Shown in pieces: positions 53,868 through 62,466 of a stretch of DNA of 64,000 nucleotides; the stretch's first letter is position 1; every line of letters starts with the position of its first letter. A model generated the notes under the pieces. The model was not told where the DNA came from. It searched no databases and saw only the letters and a program-made list of their open reading frames with translations. The translations under genes and the position numbers were made by a program. Source of the stretch: Rhodococcus sp. KRD162 (lineage in GTDB: Bacteria; Actinomycetota; Actinomycetes; Mycobacteriales; Mycobacteriaceae). The DNA is taken from assembly GCF_017168335.1 (NCBI RefSeq), contig NZ_JABFAU010000006.1, positions 1 to 64,000 on the forward strand, read 5' to 3'.

Positions 53868-53883
53868 CCGCTAAATTTAACCT
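53868..53883. promoter_or_regulatory. Symmetric bidirectional -10 for two leaderless genes
   Basis: Palindrome TAAATTTA (53872-53879) contains TAAATT on both strands. On each strand the hexamer is followed by exactly six bases and then a GTG: 53884 on plus, 53867 on minus. No ribosome binding site fits in either 5' region. The dyad centre lies midway between the two starts. Confidence 0.7.
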
Positions 53884-55416
53884 GTGCTGGCATCTTTCCG
53901 AGCGGTCTCGCTCACCCTGAAGAGTCGCTGGCCGCTCTATATGTTCTCGATGCTCATCGCCAACGTCTTCGGCGCGGTGCTGGTGTTCGCATTCGTTCGC
54001 TACGGCCTACCCATCCCGGAGTCGCAGTCCATCGTGGCCGACCGGGTTCGCAACGTGTACATCTTCGGGGCCTATCTGGGCGTGGCCCTGGTGGTCAGCC
54101 TGATCTACGCCTACTTCCTGCTGCGTTCGGTCATTCGATGGCAGTTGCGCGGCGGTCCGCCCACCCGCAAGGAACAGATGACGACGCTGCACGCGCCGTT
54201 GCGACAGGCCATCGTGCACCTGATTCTGTGGATCATCGGCGGCATCATCTTCGTACTGTTGACCATCGCGGAGATGCCGTCCCTGTCGGTCGCCGTCATC
54301 GTCACCGTCGGTATGGCCGCCACCGTCACCTTCGGGTTCACCTACATGCTCGGCGAACGCATTCTGCGTCCCGTCGCGGCGATGGCCTTGAGCGAAGGTC
54401 GGTTCGATCGCACGATGACGCCCGGCGTCGGCACCCGGATGGCCATGACGTGGGGGCTGGGCACCTTGATGCCCGTCATCGGCATCATCTTGCTGTGCGC
54501 CACCCAGCTCACCACCGATCTCGTCTTCTCCCCCAATGCACTCGCGGTCGCCATCATCCTGCTCAGCGTGTTGGCGATCGTGCAGGCGTTCGTGCTCTCG
54601 ATGCTCACCGCGAGCCAGATCTCCGACCCGATCAGTGCGCTGCACAGCGCCATCGAGCGAGTGCAGCGCGGTGAAACCGACGTCGAGGTCGATGTGTTCG
54701 ACGGCAGCGAGATCGGCCGCCTTCAGGTGGGCTTCAACCGGATGATGGAAGAGTCCACCGAACGACGCGTCCTGCGGGAGCTGTTCGGTCAGCACGTCGG
54801 TGAGGACGTGGCGCGTCGGGCATTGCAGTTCGGAACCGAACTCGGCGGCGAGACCCGCTTCGTCGCGGTGTTGTTCGTCGACATGGTCGGCAGCACCGCC
54901 ACCGCCTCCGAGCGCCCACCGAGCGAGGTCGTGGTGTTGCTCAACGAGTTCTTCCGGGTGGTCGTCGATGTCGTCGGAAACCATCACGGTTTCGTCAACA
55001 AGTTCATGGGCGATGCCGCCCTCGCGATCTTCGGGGCTCCGCTCGATCGCCCGGATGCCCCTACTGCGGCGCTCGCTGCCGCGCGGGAGTTGAGATTTGC
55101 GCTGAACGAGATCACCGGGCTCGATATCGGCATCGGCGTCTCCGCGGGCCTGGCCGTCGCAGGAAACATCGGTGCGGCGGAACGCTTCGAGTACACGGTC
55201 ATCGGAGACCCGGTCAACGAGGCCTCGCGGCTCACCGAGCTGGCCAAGTTGAGACCGGGACGCGTACTGGCGTCGACCTCGGCCCTGTACTTCGCCGATG
55301 ACGAGGAACAGGAGCAGTGGGAGTTGGGCGACCAGGTGCAACTTCGTGGTCGACGCCGCGCCACTCACCTGGCCTGGCCGGTGGAGCACCCCGACGCCAC
55401 GCCCGACGACAGTTAG
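53884..55416 (+). CDS. Membrane-bound class III adenylate/guanylate cyclase with HAMP domain
   Basis: 510 residues. Six N-terminal helices to about residue 250 (e.g. FGAVLVFAFVRYGLPIPESQ, VILLSVLAIVQAFVLSMLTA), a HAMP segment (ISDPISALHSAIERVQRGET, DVFDGSEIGRLQ), then the class III cyclase domain. Catalytic residues visible: metal Asp333 (FVDMVGST) and Asp377, specificity Lys373 (NKFMGDAAL), Asp442, Asn445 and Arg449 (GDPVNEASR). All required positions are present, so it should make cAMP from ATP. Resembles mycobacterial Rv3645/Rv1318c-type cyclases. GTG start is leaderless by the adjoining element. Confidence 0.92.
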   Translation: MLASFRAVSLTLKSRWPLYMFSMLIANVFGAVLVFAFVRYGLPIPESQSIVADRVRNVYIFGAYLGVALVVSLIYAYFLLRSVIRWQLRGGPPTRKEQMTTLHAPLRQAIVHLILWIIGGIIFVLLTIAEMPSLSVAVIVTVGMAATVTFGFTYMLGERILRPVAAMALSEGRFDRTMTPGVGTRMAMTWGLGTLMPVIGIILLCATQLTTDLVFSPNALAVAIILLSVLAIVQAFVLSMLTASQISDPISALHSAIERVQRGETDVEVDVFDGSEIGRLQVGFNRMMEESTERRVLRELFGQHVGEDVARRALQFGTELGGETRFVAVLFVDMVGSTATASERPPSEVVVLLNEFFRVVVDVVGNHHGFVNKFMGDAALAIFGAPLDRPDAPTAALAAARELRFALNEITGLDIGIGVSAGLAVAGNIGAAERFEYTVIGDPVNEASRLTELAKLRPGRVLASTSALYFADDEEQEQWELGDQVQLRGRRRATHLAWPVEHPDATPDDS

Positions 55417-55425
55417 TCTGACACG

Positions 55426-56556
55426 GTGCCGGACCCCAGTTCCACCCGCGGACCCGCAGTGCGGCGTCCGCGAAACCGACTGCGGTGGGTCAAGTGGATC
55501 GCCGGAATCGCACTGGTGTCGTTGCTGGTGGCCGAGGCGGTCTACCTGTGGCCGCGACTGCACGAATCCTGGACCGCGGTGCGCGAGATTCACTGGGGTT
55601 GGCTGGCGGCCTGCGTGGGTGCGCAGGCGGTGTCGTTGAGCGCATTCGGCAGAGTGCAGAAGCAGCTACTCGACGCAGGTGGCGTGCAGGTGCGCCAGCG
55701 TAAGTCCGTTGCCGTCATCTACGGCAGCACCGCCATGTCGCTCACGCTTCCCGCCGGACAGGTGTTCTCGACGGCATTCACCTATCGCGAGACCCGCCGG
55801 TGGGGAGCGAGCCCGGTCGTGGCGTCGTGGCAGCTGGCCATCTCCGGCGTCATCGCCGCGGCTGGACTTGCCGTCCTCGGGCTCGCCGGTGGGCTGATCG
55901 TGGGTAGCTCCTTCAACACCTTCACCGTGGTGCTCCCGATCGCCGGTGTCATCGCCATCGTCGCCGCAGTCCGCTATATCTCGCGTCACCCGGACTCGAT
56001 CAAGAACATCGCACGCTGGGGGCTGCGTCGGTACAACGCGCTACGCAACCACGAGCTCGACGCCGGTGCCGAGGGCATCGACAAGATCATCGGGCAGATT
56101 CAGTCCGTCGAGCTCGGAAAGCGCGATGGCGCACTGACGCTGTCGTGGTCTGCGGTTCATCGGCTCGCCGATGTGGCGTGCCTGGCGTTCGCATGCCTGG
56201 CCGTCGGCGCGGATCCCCGACTGTCCGGATTGCTCATCGCCTTCGCCGCGGGCAAGGCCGTCGGTTCGGTTCCACTTGCTCCTGGTGGGCTGGTCGTCGT
56301 CGATGCCACCCTGATCGCGTTCTTGACCAGCGCCGCATCGATCACCGCATCGCAGGCCGTGGCCTCGGCACTGGTGTACCGCGGGATCAGCTTCATTCTC
56401 GTCGCCATCATCGGATGGATCGTGTTCCTGGTGCTGTTTCGGCGCCATCAACATGCCGATCTCGAATTCGACATCGCCCTCGAGCGGCAGGAAACGGCTG
56501 ATCTGCGCGGCACCGAGGATGTTCGCGGCCCGAAGGGCGACCCGGAGCCCGCATAG
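55426..56556 (+). CDS. Lysylphosphatidylglycerol synthase-type transmembrane protein (YbhN family)
   Basis: 376 residues, about eight helices, the flippase-like YbhN/UPF0104 part without a synthase domain: WLAACVGAQAVSLSAFGRVQ, STAMSLTLPAGQVFSTAFTY, and GKAVGSVPLAPGGLVVVDAT. Probably moves or supports a lipid in the membrane; substrate unknown. TAGTCT (55414-55419) overlaps the cyclase stop codon and lies six bases before GTG 55426, so a leaderless start independent of the cyclase is possible. Confidence 0.85.
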   Translation: MPDPSSTRGPAVRRPRNRLRWVKWIAGIALVSLLVAEAVYLWPRLHESWTAVREIHWGWLAACVGAQAVSLSAFGRVQKQLLDAGGVQVRQRKSVAVIYGSTAMSLTLPAGQVFSTAFTYRETRRWGASPVVASWQLAISGVIAAAGLAVLGLAGGLIVGSSFNTFTVVLPIAGVIAIVAAVRYISRHPDSIKNIARWGLRRYNALRNHELDAGAEGIDKIIGQIQSVELGKRDGALTLSWSAVHRLADVACLAFACLAVGADPRLSGLLIAFAAGKAVGSVPLAPGGLVVVDATLIAFLTSAASITASQAVASALVYRGISFILVAIIGWIVFLVLFRRHQHADLEFDIALERQETADLRGTEDVRGPKGDPEPA

Positions 56557-56601
56557 CGCGCCCTGTGGTATCCGTCACTTTCCGTTCTCGAGAAATTTAT
56601 T

Positions 56602-56627
56602 CGGACCTTGGTCCGTTTGTGTACTAT
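56602..56627 (+). promoter_or_regulatory. Promoter with palindromic operator upstream of yceI-like gene
   Basis: CGGACCTTGGTCCG (56602-56615, 6-bp arms, TT centre) lies immediately before TACTAT (56622-56627), a good -10, so a repressor bound here would cover the promoter. Start near 56634 leaves a 28-base leader with AAGGAG. Confidence 0.55.
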
Positions 56628-56661
56628 GAGAATTGAAACTTCAACTCATCAAGGAGTCCCC

Positions 56662-57213
56662 ATGACCACCGCCATCGCACTTCCCGAGCTCACCGCAGGC
56701 ACCTGGGCCATCGACGCATCCCACTCCACCGTCGGATTCACCGTCCGCCACCTCATGGTCAGCAAGGTCCGTGGCCGCTTCCAGAACTTCAGTGGCACCA
56801 TCACCGTCGCCGCCGACGGCACCCCCTCGGTCGACGCCGAGATCGACGTCGCCTCCATCACCACCGACAATGCCCAGCGCGACGGTCACCTCAAGACCGC
56901 AGACTTCTTCGAGGTCGAGAAGTTCCCCACCGCGACGTTCAAGTCCACCTCGGTCAAGGCCAACGGCGGAGACTTCGTCGTCACCGGTGACTTCACCCTC
57001 CACGGCGTCACCAACTCCATCGATCTCGAGCTCGAGTTCAACGGCGTCAACGCCGGCATGGGCAACGGGCCGGTCGCCGGGTTCGAAGCCAAAACCGTCA
57101 TCAACCGCAGGGACTTCGGCATCAGCATCGACATGCCCCTCGAAGGCGGCGGCGCAGTCGTCGGCGACAAGATCACGCTGAACCTGGAAATCGAAGCCGG
57201 GCTGCAGGCGTAA
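56662..57213 (+). CDS. YceI family lipid-binding protein
   Basis: 183 residues of the lipocalin-like YceI fold: GTWAIDASHSTVGFTVRHLM, SKVRGRFQNFSGTI, TDNAQRDGHLKTADFFEVEK and FEAKTVINRRDFGISIDMPL are all family landmarks. Binds isoprenoid-type lipids. Unlike E. coli YceI it has no signal peptide. Start ATG 56662 after AAGGAG. Ends 25 bases before a terminator. Confidence 0.93.
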   Translation: MTTAIALPELTAGTWAIDASHSTVGFTVRHLMVSKVRGRFQNFSGTITVAADGTPSVDAEIDVASITTDNAQRDGHLKTADFFEVEKFPTATFKSTSVKANGGDFVVTGDFTLHGVTNSIDLELEFNGVNAGMGNGPVAGFEAKTVINRRDFGISIDMPLEGGGAVVGDKITLNLEIEAGLQA

Positions 57214-57237
57214 TTCCGCCCTCCCCGCCTCACCCTC

Positions 57238-57275
57238 CGAACGGCCCGTATCGCACACGCGATACGGGCCGTTCG
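57238..57275 (+). terminator. Terminator of yceI-like gene
   Basis: Perfect 17-bp stem CGAACGGCCCGTATCGC / GCGATACGGGCCGTTCG with an ACAC tetraloop. Confidence 0.88.
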
Positions 57276-57314
57276 CCGTCGGTGTCGAATGTCGGGGTGT
57301 CTACAGTGGGGCGC

Positions 57315-57692
57315 GTGAAGCTTCGTTCTCCCGCCATTGCCGCCGTCCTCGACCTGCTCATGGTGGTGCTCTTCGCCGCTATCGGCCGTCGCAGCCATGC
57401 CGAGGCCGCTGCATTGTCCGGCCTGTTCCATACCGCGTGGCCGTTCGTCGTCGGCGGTGCCATCGGCTGGCTCGTCACGTTCGCGCTGTATCGCAACAAG
57501 TTCGACGCTTTCCTCATCGTCCCGACGGGCATCGTCGTGTGGGTGATGACCGTCGTGGTCGGTATGACTCTGCGTGCGCTGACCGGGCAAGGGACGGCCG
57601 GGTCGTTCATCATCGTCGCCTCGGTGGCCACCGCCGTGCTGCTGCTGGGTTGGCGAGCTCTGGCGAAATTGGTCCCCAGCGGTCGTCCATGA
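57315..57692 (+). CDS. DUF3054 membrane protein
   Basis: 125 residues with four helices (AIAAVLDLLMVVLFAAIGRR, WPFVVGGAIGWLVTFALY and others), the DUF3054 family of unknown function. TACAGT lies seven bases before the GTG at 57315 and there is no ribosome binding site, so the mRNA is probably leaderless. Sits between yceI and nhaA. Confidence 0.83.
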   Translation: MKLRSPAIAAVLDLLMVVLFAAIGRRSHAEAAALSGLFHTAWPFVVGGAIGWLVTFALYRNKFDAFLIVPTGIVVWVMTVVVGMTLRALTGQGTAGSFIIVASVATAVLLLGWRALAKLVPSGRP

Positions 57693-57823
57693 CGGCCTGC
57701 ACGCGATAGAGTGATACTCGGTGCGCCGGGAAGTCTGGTCGGCAACAACTCTGTGCTGCGTACTTGCTGAGTAAAGTTCGGTTGGTTCGCGGCTCGACGA
57801 AGCTACCGAAAGGCGTTGTCTCC

Positions 57824-59152
57824 GTGACAGATCCATCCAGCTCGACAGATTCACCCAGGCCGAGAACGCGATTGCCGCTGTTCTCGCGTGGTTCCTGGTC
57901 CGAGACCGATCGCGTCGCGCAGATTCTTCGTAAGGAGACCGTCGGCGGCGCGCTGCTTCTCGTCGCCACCGTCATCGCACTGGTCTGGGCCAACTCACCC
58001 TGGTCCGACGCATACCACTCTCTGATGGGGACCCGAGTCGGCCCTTCGGCGCTCCATCTGGACCTGACGCTCTCGACCTGGGCAGCCGACGGATTGCTGG
58101 CCATCTTCTTCTTCGTGGTCGGACTCGAACTCAAACGAGAATTCGTTGCAGGCGATCTCCGTGATCCCGCACGAGCGGCTCTACCGGTGGCCGCAGCCAT
58201 CGGCGGAATGGCAATTCCGGCAGTCATTTTCGTGCTGATCAACCTGGGCACGGGCGACGGCGCTCTGCTCGGCTGGGCTATCCCCACCGCAACCGATATC
58301 GCGTTCGCGGTCGCTGTGCTTGCCGTGATCAGCACCCATCTACCCGCCGCGCTACGGACGTTCCTGCTGACCTTGGCCGTGGTCGACGATCTCTTGGCCG
58401 TCAGCGTCATCGCCATCTTCTACACCGACGACATCAACTTCGTCGCGCTCGGCCTGACGCTGATTCCGCTCGCCCTGTTCGCTGTCGCCGTGCAGATGCG
58501 CGTCCGCTCGTGGTGGGTTCTCATCCCGCTGGCGGTCGTGACCTGGGTACTGATGCACGAGTCCGGCGTTCACGCGACCGTTGCGGGCGTGCTGCTCGGC
58601 TTCACCGTTCCGGTGATTCGCAGCAAGGCCGCCGGTGGCCCCGAGGCAGGCCCCGGCCTCGCCGAGCACTTCGAGCACAAGATTCGGCCGATCTCGGCAG
58701 GTATCGCGGTCCCGCTGTTCGCCTTCTGCGCGGCAGGCGTGACCGTCGGCGGATTCTCCGGCCTGGCCAGCGCCCTGACCGATCCGATTGCCATCGGAAT
58801 CATCGCCGGCCTCGTCATCGGCAAGGCAATCGGCATCTTCGGCACCACGTATCTGGTGTCTCGCTTCACCCGAGCGACGCTCGATGCCGGATTGAAATGG
58901 CTCGACGTTCTGGGCGTGGCGATGCTCGCGGGCATCGGATTCACGGTGTCGCTGCTCATCGGCGATCTCGCCTTCGGCGAGGGAACGCAGCGCGACGACC
59001 ACGTCAAGGTCGGTGTGCTCACCGGATCAATCATCGCGGCCTCGTTGGCAGCCATCATCCTGCGCAGCCGCAACAAGGCCTACCGGGCATACCACATCGA
59101 AGAGACCCGCGACGACAACCACGACGGCATCCCGGACGTGTACGAGAAGTAG
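57824..59152 (+). CDS. nhaA: Na+/H+ antiporter NhaA
   Basis: 442 residues, 12 helices. Exchanges cytoplasmic Na+ or Li+ for external H+. Visible: [40 protein letters not shown] with the paired ion-binding motif, [20 protein letters not shown] (the essential double Asp VDD), and a C-terminal half ending [11 protein letters not shown] 57824 follows GAAAGGCG. Followed by a strong terminator. Confidence 0.95.
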   Translation: MTDPSSSTDSPRPRTRLPLFSRGSWSETDRVAQILRKETVGGALLLVATVIALVWANSPWSDAYHSLMGTRVGPSALHLDLTLSTWAADGLLAIFFFVVGLELKREFVAGDLRDPARAALPVAAAIGGMAIPAVIFVLINLGTGDGALLGWAIPTATDIAFAVAVLAVISTHLPAALRTFLLTLAVVDDLLAVSVIAIFYTDDINFVALGLTLIPLALFAVAVQMRVRSWWVLIPLAVVTWVLMHESGVHATVAGVLLGFTVPVIRSKAAGGPEAGPGLAEHFEHKIRPISAGIAVPLFAFCAAGVTVGGFSGLASALTDPIAIGIIAGLVIGKAIGIFGTTYLVSRFTRATLDAGLKWLDVLGVAMLAGIGFTVSLLIGDLAFGEGTQRDDHVKVGVLTGSIIAASLAAIILRSRNKAYRAYHIEETRDDNHDGIPDVYEK

Positions 59153-59193
59153 TACGCAGTTCCTGGTCCGATCCCGGACCACGTGTGCAATAC

Positions 59194-59233
59194 CGAGTAA
59201 GGCCCGCCCCCGCGAGGAGGCGGGCCTTACTCG
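59194..59233 (+). terminator. Terminator of nhaA
   Basis: 15-bp stem CGAGTAAGGCCCGCC / GGCGGGCCTTACTCG with a 10-nt loop, 42 bases past the stop. Confidence 0.88.
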
Positions 59234-59300
59234 TATCCCGGTCCAGGGCGCGGGAGGCGTCGCCGAACAACTATCGCCGAGCCCCTCTACAGTGGTCGCC

Positions 59301-59327
59301 GTGATCGATTACCGGCTACCCGCGTGA
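59301..59327 (+). CDS. Eight-codon leaderless upstream ORF coupled to APC permease
   Basis: GTG ATC GAT TAC CGG CTA CCC GCG TGA encodes MIDYRLPA. TACAGT (59288-59293) stands seven bases before the GTG, the spacing seen before other leaderless starts here. The TGA overlaps the permease start GTG as GTGA, so termination of the mini-peptide would deliver ribosomes to the permease. Not a known gene; prediction only. Confidence 0.45.
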   Translation: MIDYRLPA

Positions 59328-60574
59328 CAGCTCCGCCGCCGCTGGCCCGTCGACTCGGACTGTTCGACGCCATCGTCATCGGCGTCGGCTCGATGGTCGG
59401 GGCCGGGGTGTTCGCGTCGTTCGCACCGGCATCCGCCGTGGCGGGGGCTGGGCTGCTCATCGGTCTGGCTGTCGCGGCCGTGGTGGCGTTCTGCAACGCA
59501 ACCTCGTCGGCGCAACTCGCTGCGCAGTACCCCACGTCCGGCGGCACGTACGTCTACGGCCGTGAGCGTCTCGGACAGTGGCCGGGTTTCGTGGCCGGGT
59601 GGAGCTTCGTGATCGGTAAGACCGCCAGCTCGGCGGCCATGGCGTTGGTGTTCGCGGCCTACGTCGCGCCTGCCGGTTACACCGAACTCGTTGCCATCCT
59701 CGCCATCACGGCCCTCACCACTGTGAACTACTTCGGCATCACGCGGACAGCGTTGTTGACGAAGGTCCTGGTCCTGGCAGTGCTCGCCGTCCTGGTCACC
59801 GCAGTGACTCTCGGCGCCACCGGCTCGTCCAGCCCGGCAGCCGAGGGACTCGGCTCCTTCACCGCCGATGGTTGGTACGGAATTCTGCAGTCGGCCGGCT
59901 TCCTGTTCTTCGCCTTCGCGGGCTATGCGCGCATTGCCACCCTCGGCGAGGAGGTCGTGCAGCCCGAACGCACCATCCCGCGCGCCATCGTCTCGGCGCT
60001 GGGCATCGCGTTGCTGGTCTACGCGGTGGTGGCACTGTCACTGTTGTCGGTCCTCGGCCCGGAGTTACTGGCGTCGTCCTCGGCTCCACTGGTCGATCTC
60101 GTCTCCACTGCAGGGCATTCATGGGCCGCGCCGCTGGTGCGCTTCGGAGCCGCCGCGGCCGCGCTAGGTGCCTTACTCGCGCTGATCGCCGGAATCGGCC
60201 GCACCTCCCTGGCGATGGCCCGGCATCGGGATCTGCCGTCGTATCTGACTGCGGTTCACGCGCGATACTCGGTTCCCCATCGTGCCGAAATCACGGTGGC
60301 GGCAGTTGTCTGCGTCCTGATTCTGGTTGTCGACCTGCGGGACGCCATCGGCTTCTCGTCGTTCGGAGTGCTGCTGTATTACCTGGTCGCGAACCTGAGC
60401 GCATACAACCAGGATTCCCAGCACCGCCGCTATCCCAGAGCTCTCCAGATAGTCGGCAGTATCGGTTGCGTGATTCTCCTCGCTACCCTGCCGGCAACCT
60501 CGATCGCCGTCGGCATCGTGGTGGTGGCGCTCGGTGTCGGATATCGACTGGTACAGGTTCGTCGCCCCGATTGA
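59324..60574 (+). CDS. APC family amino acid permease
   Basis: 416 residues, about 12 helices. Amino acid-polyamine-organocation superfamily: GLFDAIVIGVGSMVGAGVFA (helix 1 unwound Gly motif), QYPTSGGTYVYGRERLG, and FFAFAGYARIATLGEEVVQP. Substrate undefined. GTG 59324 is the only start in frame before a stop; there is no ribosome binding site but it overlaps the stop of the mini-ORF at 59301, so translation is presumably coupled. Its stop lies inside the -35 of the arsR promoter. Confidence 0.88.
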   Translation: MTAPPPLARRLGLFDAIVIGVGSMVGAGVFASFAPASAVAGAGLLIGLAVAAVVAFCNATSSAQLAAQYPTSGGTYVYGRERLGQWPGFVAGWSFVIGKTASSAAMALVFAAYVAPAGYTELVAILAITALTTVNYFGITRTALLTKVLVLAVLAVLVTAVTLGATGSSSPAAEGLGSFTADGWYGILQSAGFLFFAFAGYARIATLGEEVVQPERTIPRAIVSALGIALLVYAVVALSLLSVLGPELLASSSAPLVDLVSTAGHSWAAPLVRFGAAAAALGALLALIAGIGRTSLAMARHRDLPSYLTAVHARYSVPHRAEITVAAVVCVLILVVDLRDAIGFSSFGVLLYYLVANLSAYNQDSQHRRYPRALQIVGSIGCVILLATLPATSIAVGIVVVALGVGYRLVQVRRPD

Positions 60575-60605
60575 CGGCTGATTCGACGACTGTCAATATA
60601 GACGC
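60571..60605 (+). promoter_or_regulatory. arsR promoter with TTGAC/GTCAA inverted repeat
   Basis: -35 TTGACG (60571-60576), 17-bp spacer, -10 CAATAT (60594-60599), then six bases to ATG 60606, consistent with a leaderless arsR. TTGAC and GTCAA form an inverted repeat across the spacer and could be the ArsR site. Confidence 0.65.
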
Positions 60606-60962
60606 ATGTCGAACCAAGAACTGGCGACCGAGTGCTGCTCACCGCTGATCCGTGAACCCATCACCGCGGATCGAGCAGCAGATCTGGCCCAGATGTTCAA
60701 AGCCCTCGCCGATCCGGTTCGGCTGCGGCTGCTCAGCCTCGTCGCAAGCCACGCAGGCGGCGAAGCGTGTGTCTGCGACATCTCCCCAGCATTCGACCTG
60801 TCGCAGCCCACCATCTCCCACCACCTCAAGGTGTTGCGCGAGGCGGGGTTGCTCGACTGCGAACGACGTGGCACCTGGGTTTATTACTCGGTGATTCCCG
60901 CTGCGCTGCAACAACTGTCGGCAGTTCTCGATGCTGCAGAGTCCGCTCGGGCCGTGGCATGA
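60606..60962 (+). CDS. arsR: ArsR/SmtB family arsenite-responsive repressor
   Basis: 118 residues, winged helix: KALADPVRLRLLSLVASHAG, CDISPAFDLSQPTISHHLKV, then REAGLLDCERRGTWVYYSVI. Cys10-Cys11 near the N-terminus plus Cys55/Cys57 at the start of the recognition region form a three-Cys site resembling the ArsR1 arrangement of Corynebacterium glutamicum (Cys15, Cys16, Cys55). Represses the operon and releases on As(III). Overlaps acr3 by ATGA. Confidence 0.92.
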   Translation: MSNQELATECCSPLIREPITADRAADLAQMFKALADPVRLRLLSLVASHAGGEACVCDISPAFDLSQPTISHHLKVLREAGLLDCERRGTWVYYSVIPAALQQLSAVLDAAESARAVA

Positions 60963-62047
60963 GTACGACGACCGATACAGCCGTGGTCGGCAAGCTCTCC
61001 ACCCTCGACCGGCTGCTGCCCGTCTGGATCGGCGTGGCCATGGTTGTGGGCCTGCTCCTCGGACGCCTGATCCCCGGCCTGAACGACGTGTTGTCGTCCA
61101 TCTCGATCGACGGAGTGTCGCTTCCGATCGCCATCGGACTGCTGATCATGATGTACCCGGTGCTGGCCAAAGTGCGCTACGACCGCCTCGACACCGTCAC
61201 CGGAGACAAGCGTCTGCTGATCGGATCGCTGCTGCTCAACTGGATCCTCGGGCCGGCGCTGATGTTCGCTCTCGCCTGGCTTTTCCTCCCCGACCTGCCC
61301 GAGTATCGAACCGGGCTGATCATCGTCGGCCTGGCTCGATGCATTGCGATGGTCATCATCTGGAACGACCTCGCGTGCGGAGACCGTGAGGCCGCCGCGG
61401 TTCTGGTGGCGATCAACTCCGTCTTCCAGATGTTCATGTTCGCCGTCCTCGGATGGTTCTACCTTTCGATTCTTCCCGGCTGGCTCGGACTCGAGCAGAC
61501 CACCATCGAGGCGTCGCCGTGGCAGATCGCCAAGTCGGTCCTCATCTTCCTCGGAATCCCGCTGATAGCAGGATTCGCATCGCGCTTCTTCGGCGAACGC
61601 GCCAAGGGCCGCGACTGGTACGAGGAGAAGTTCATCCCCCGTATCGCTCCGTGGGCGCTCTACGGCCTGCTGTTCACGATCGTTATTCTCTTTGCGCTGC
61701 AGGGTGATCAGATCACGTCACAGCCTTTCGACGTGGTACGCATCGCGCTGCCACTGCTGGTGTACTTCGCGGTGATGTGGGGCGGCGGCTACGCCCTGGG
61801 TGCCGCAATGGGCCTGGGTTACGAGCGCACCACCACTCTCGCGTTCACCGCCGCGGGCAACAACTTCGAGCTCGCGATCGCCGTGGCGATCGCGACCTAC
61901 GGCGCGACGTCCGGGCAAGCACTCGCCGGTGTCGTCGGGCCTCTCATCGAGGTCCCGGTACTGGTCGGCCTCGTGTACGTCTCGCTCGCACTGCGTAAAC
62001 GCTTCTCTCCCATGCCAACCGCCACTGCAGCACGCCAGGAGTCCTGA
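60959..62047 (+). CDS. acr3: Acr3 family arsenite efflux transporter
   Basis: 362 residues, ten helices, ACR3-type arsenite/H+ antiporter. The family Cys lies in GLARCIAMVIIWNDLACGDR and another signature is LAFTAAGNNFELAIAVAIA. ATG 60959 overlaps the arsR stop. Exports As(III) produced by arsC. Confidence 0.93.
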   Translation: MSTTTDTAVVGKLSTLDRLLPVWIGVAMVVGLLLGRLIPGLNDVLSSISIDGVSLPIAIGLLIMMYPVLAKVRYDRLDTVTGDKRLLIGSLLLNWILGPALMFALAWLFLPDLPEYRTGLIIVGLARCIAMVIIWNDLACGDREAAAVLVAINSVFQMFMFAVLGWFYLSILPGWLGLEQTTIEASPWQIAKSVLIFLGIPLIAGFASRFFGERAKGRDWYEEKFIPRIAPWALYGLLFTIVILFALQGDQITSQPFDVVRIALPLLVYFAVMWGGGYALGAAMGLGYERTTTLAFTAAGNNFELAIAVAIATYGATSGQALAGVVGPLIEVPVLVGLVYVSLALRKRFSPMPTATAARQES

Positions 62048-62466
62048 TGCCCGATACCCCGAGTGTGCTGTTCGTCTGCGTCAAGAACGGCGGCAAGTCG
62101 CAGATGGCGGCCGGACTGATGCGTAAGCTGGCCGGTACTGCGGTCGAAGTCCACTCTGCCGGAACGAAACCCGGCGTCACCATCAATGCTCTCTCGGCCG
62201 AATCCCTCCTCGAAGTCGACGTCGATGTGTCCGGCGAACATCCGAAACCGATCGACCCGGCTCTGCTCGCTCGGATGGACTACGTCATCACCCTCGGCGG
62301 AGAGGCGCGAGTCGAGACCGTCGACGGGCCGACGTTCGAGAACTGGGACACCGACGAGCCCTCCGAGCGCGGTATCGACGGAATGGAACGAATGCGCCTG
62401 GTGCGGGACGATATCGCCATCCGTGTCGAGGCTCTCACATCCCGATTGCTCAGCACGAAGCCCTGA
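62047..62466 (+). CDS. arsC: Arsenate reductase, low-molecular-weight phosphatase type (mycothiol-dependent)
   Basis: 139 residues. N-terminal P-loop SVLFVCVKNGGKSQMAAGLM with catalytic Cys11; the position normally Arg in CX5R is Lys17, as in actinobacterial arsenate-mycothiol transferases. Forms an arseno-mycothiol adduct that mycoredoxin reduces. One base shared with acr3 (TGATG), so arsR, acr3 and arsC are fully coupled. Confidence 0.9.
   Translation: MPDTPSVLFVCVKNGGKSQMAAGLMRKLAGTAVEVHSAGTKPGVTINALSAESLLEVDVDVSGEHPKPIDPALLARMDYVITLGGEARVETVDGPTFENWDTDEPSERGIDGMERMRLVRDDIAIRVEALTSRLLSTKP

Noticed and set aside
52896-54674. 592-codon plus-strand frame
   Set aside because: Runs antisense through the AI-2E transporter and out of frame through the cyclase; composition is His/Arg/Asp-rich shadow.
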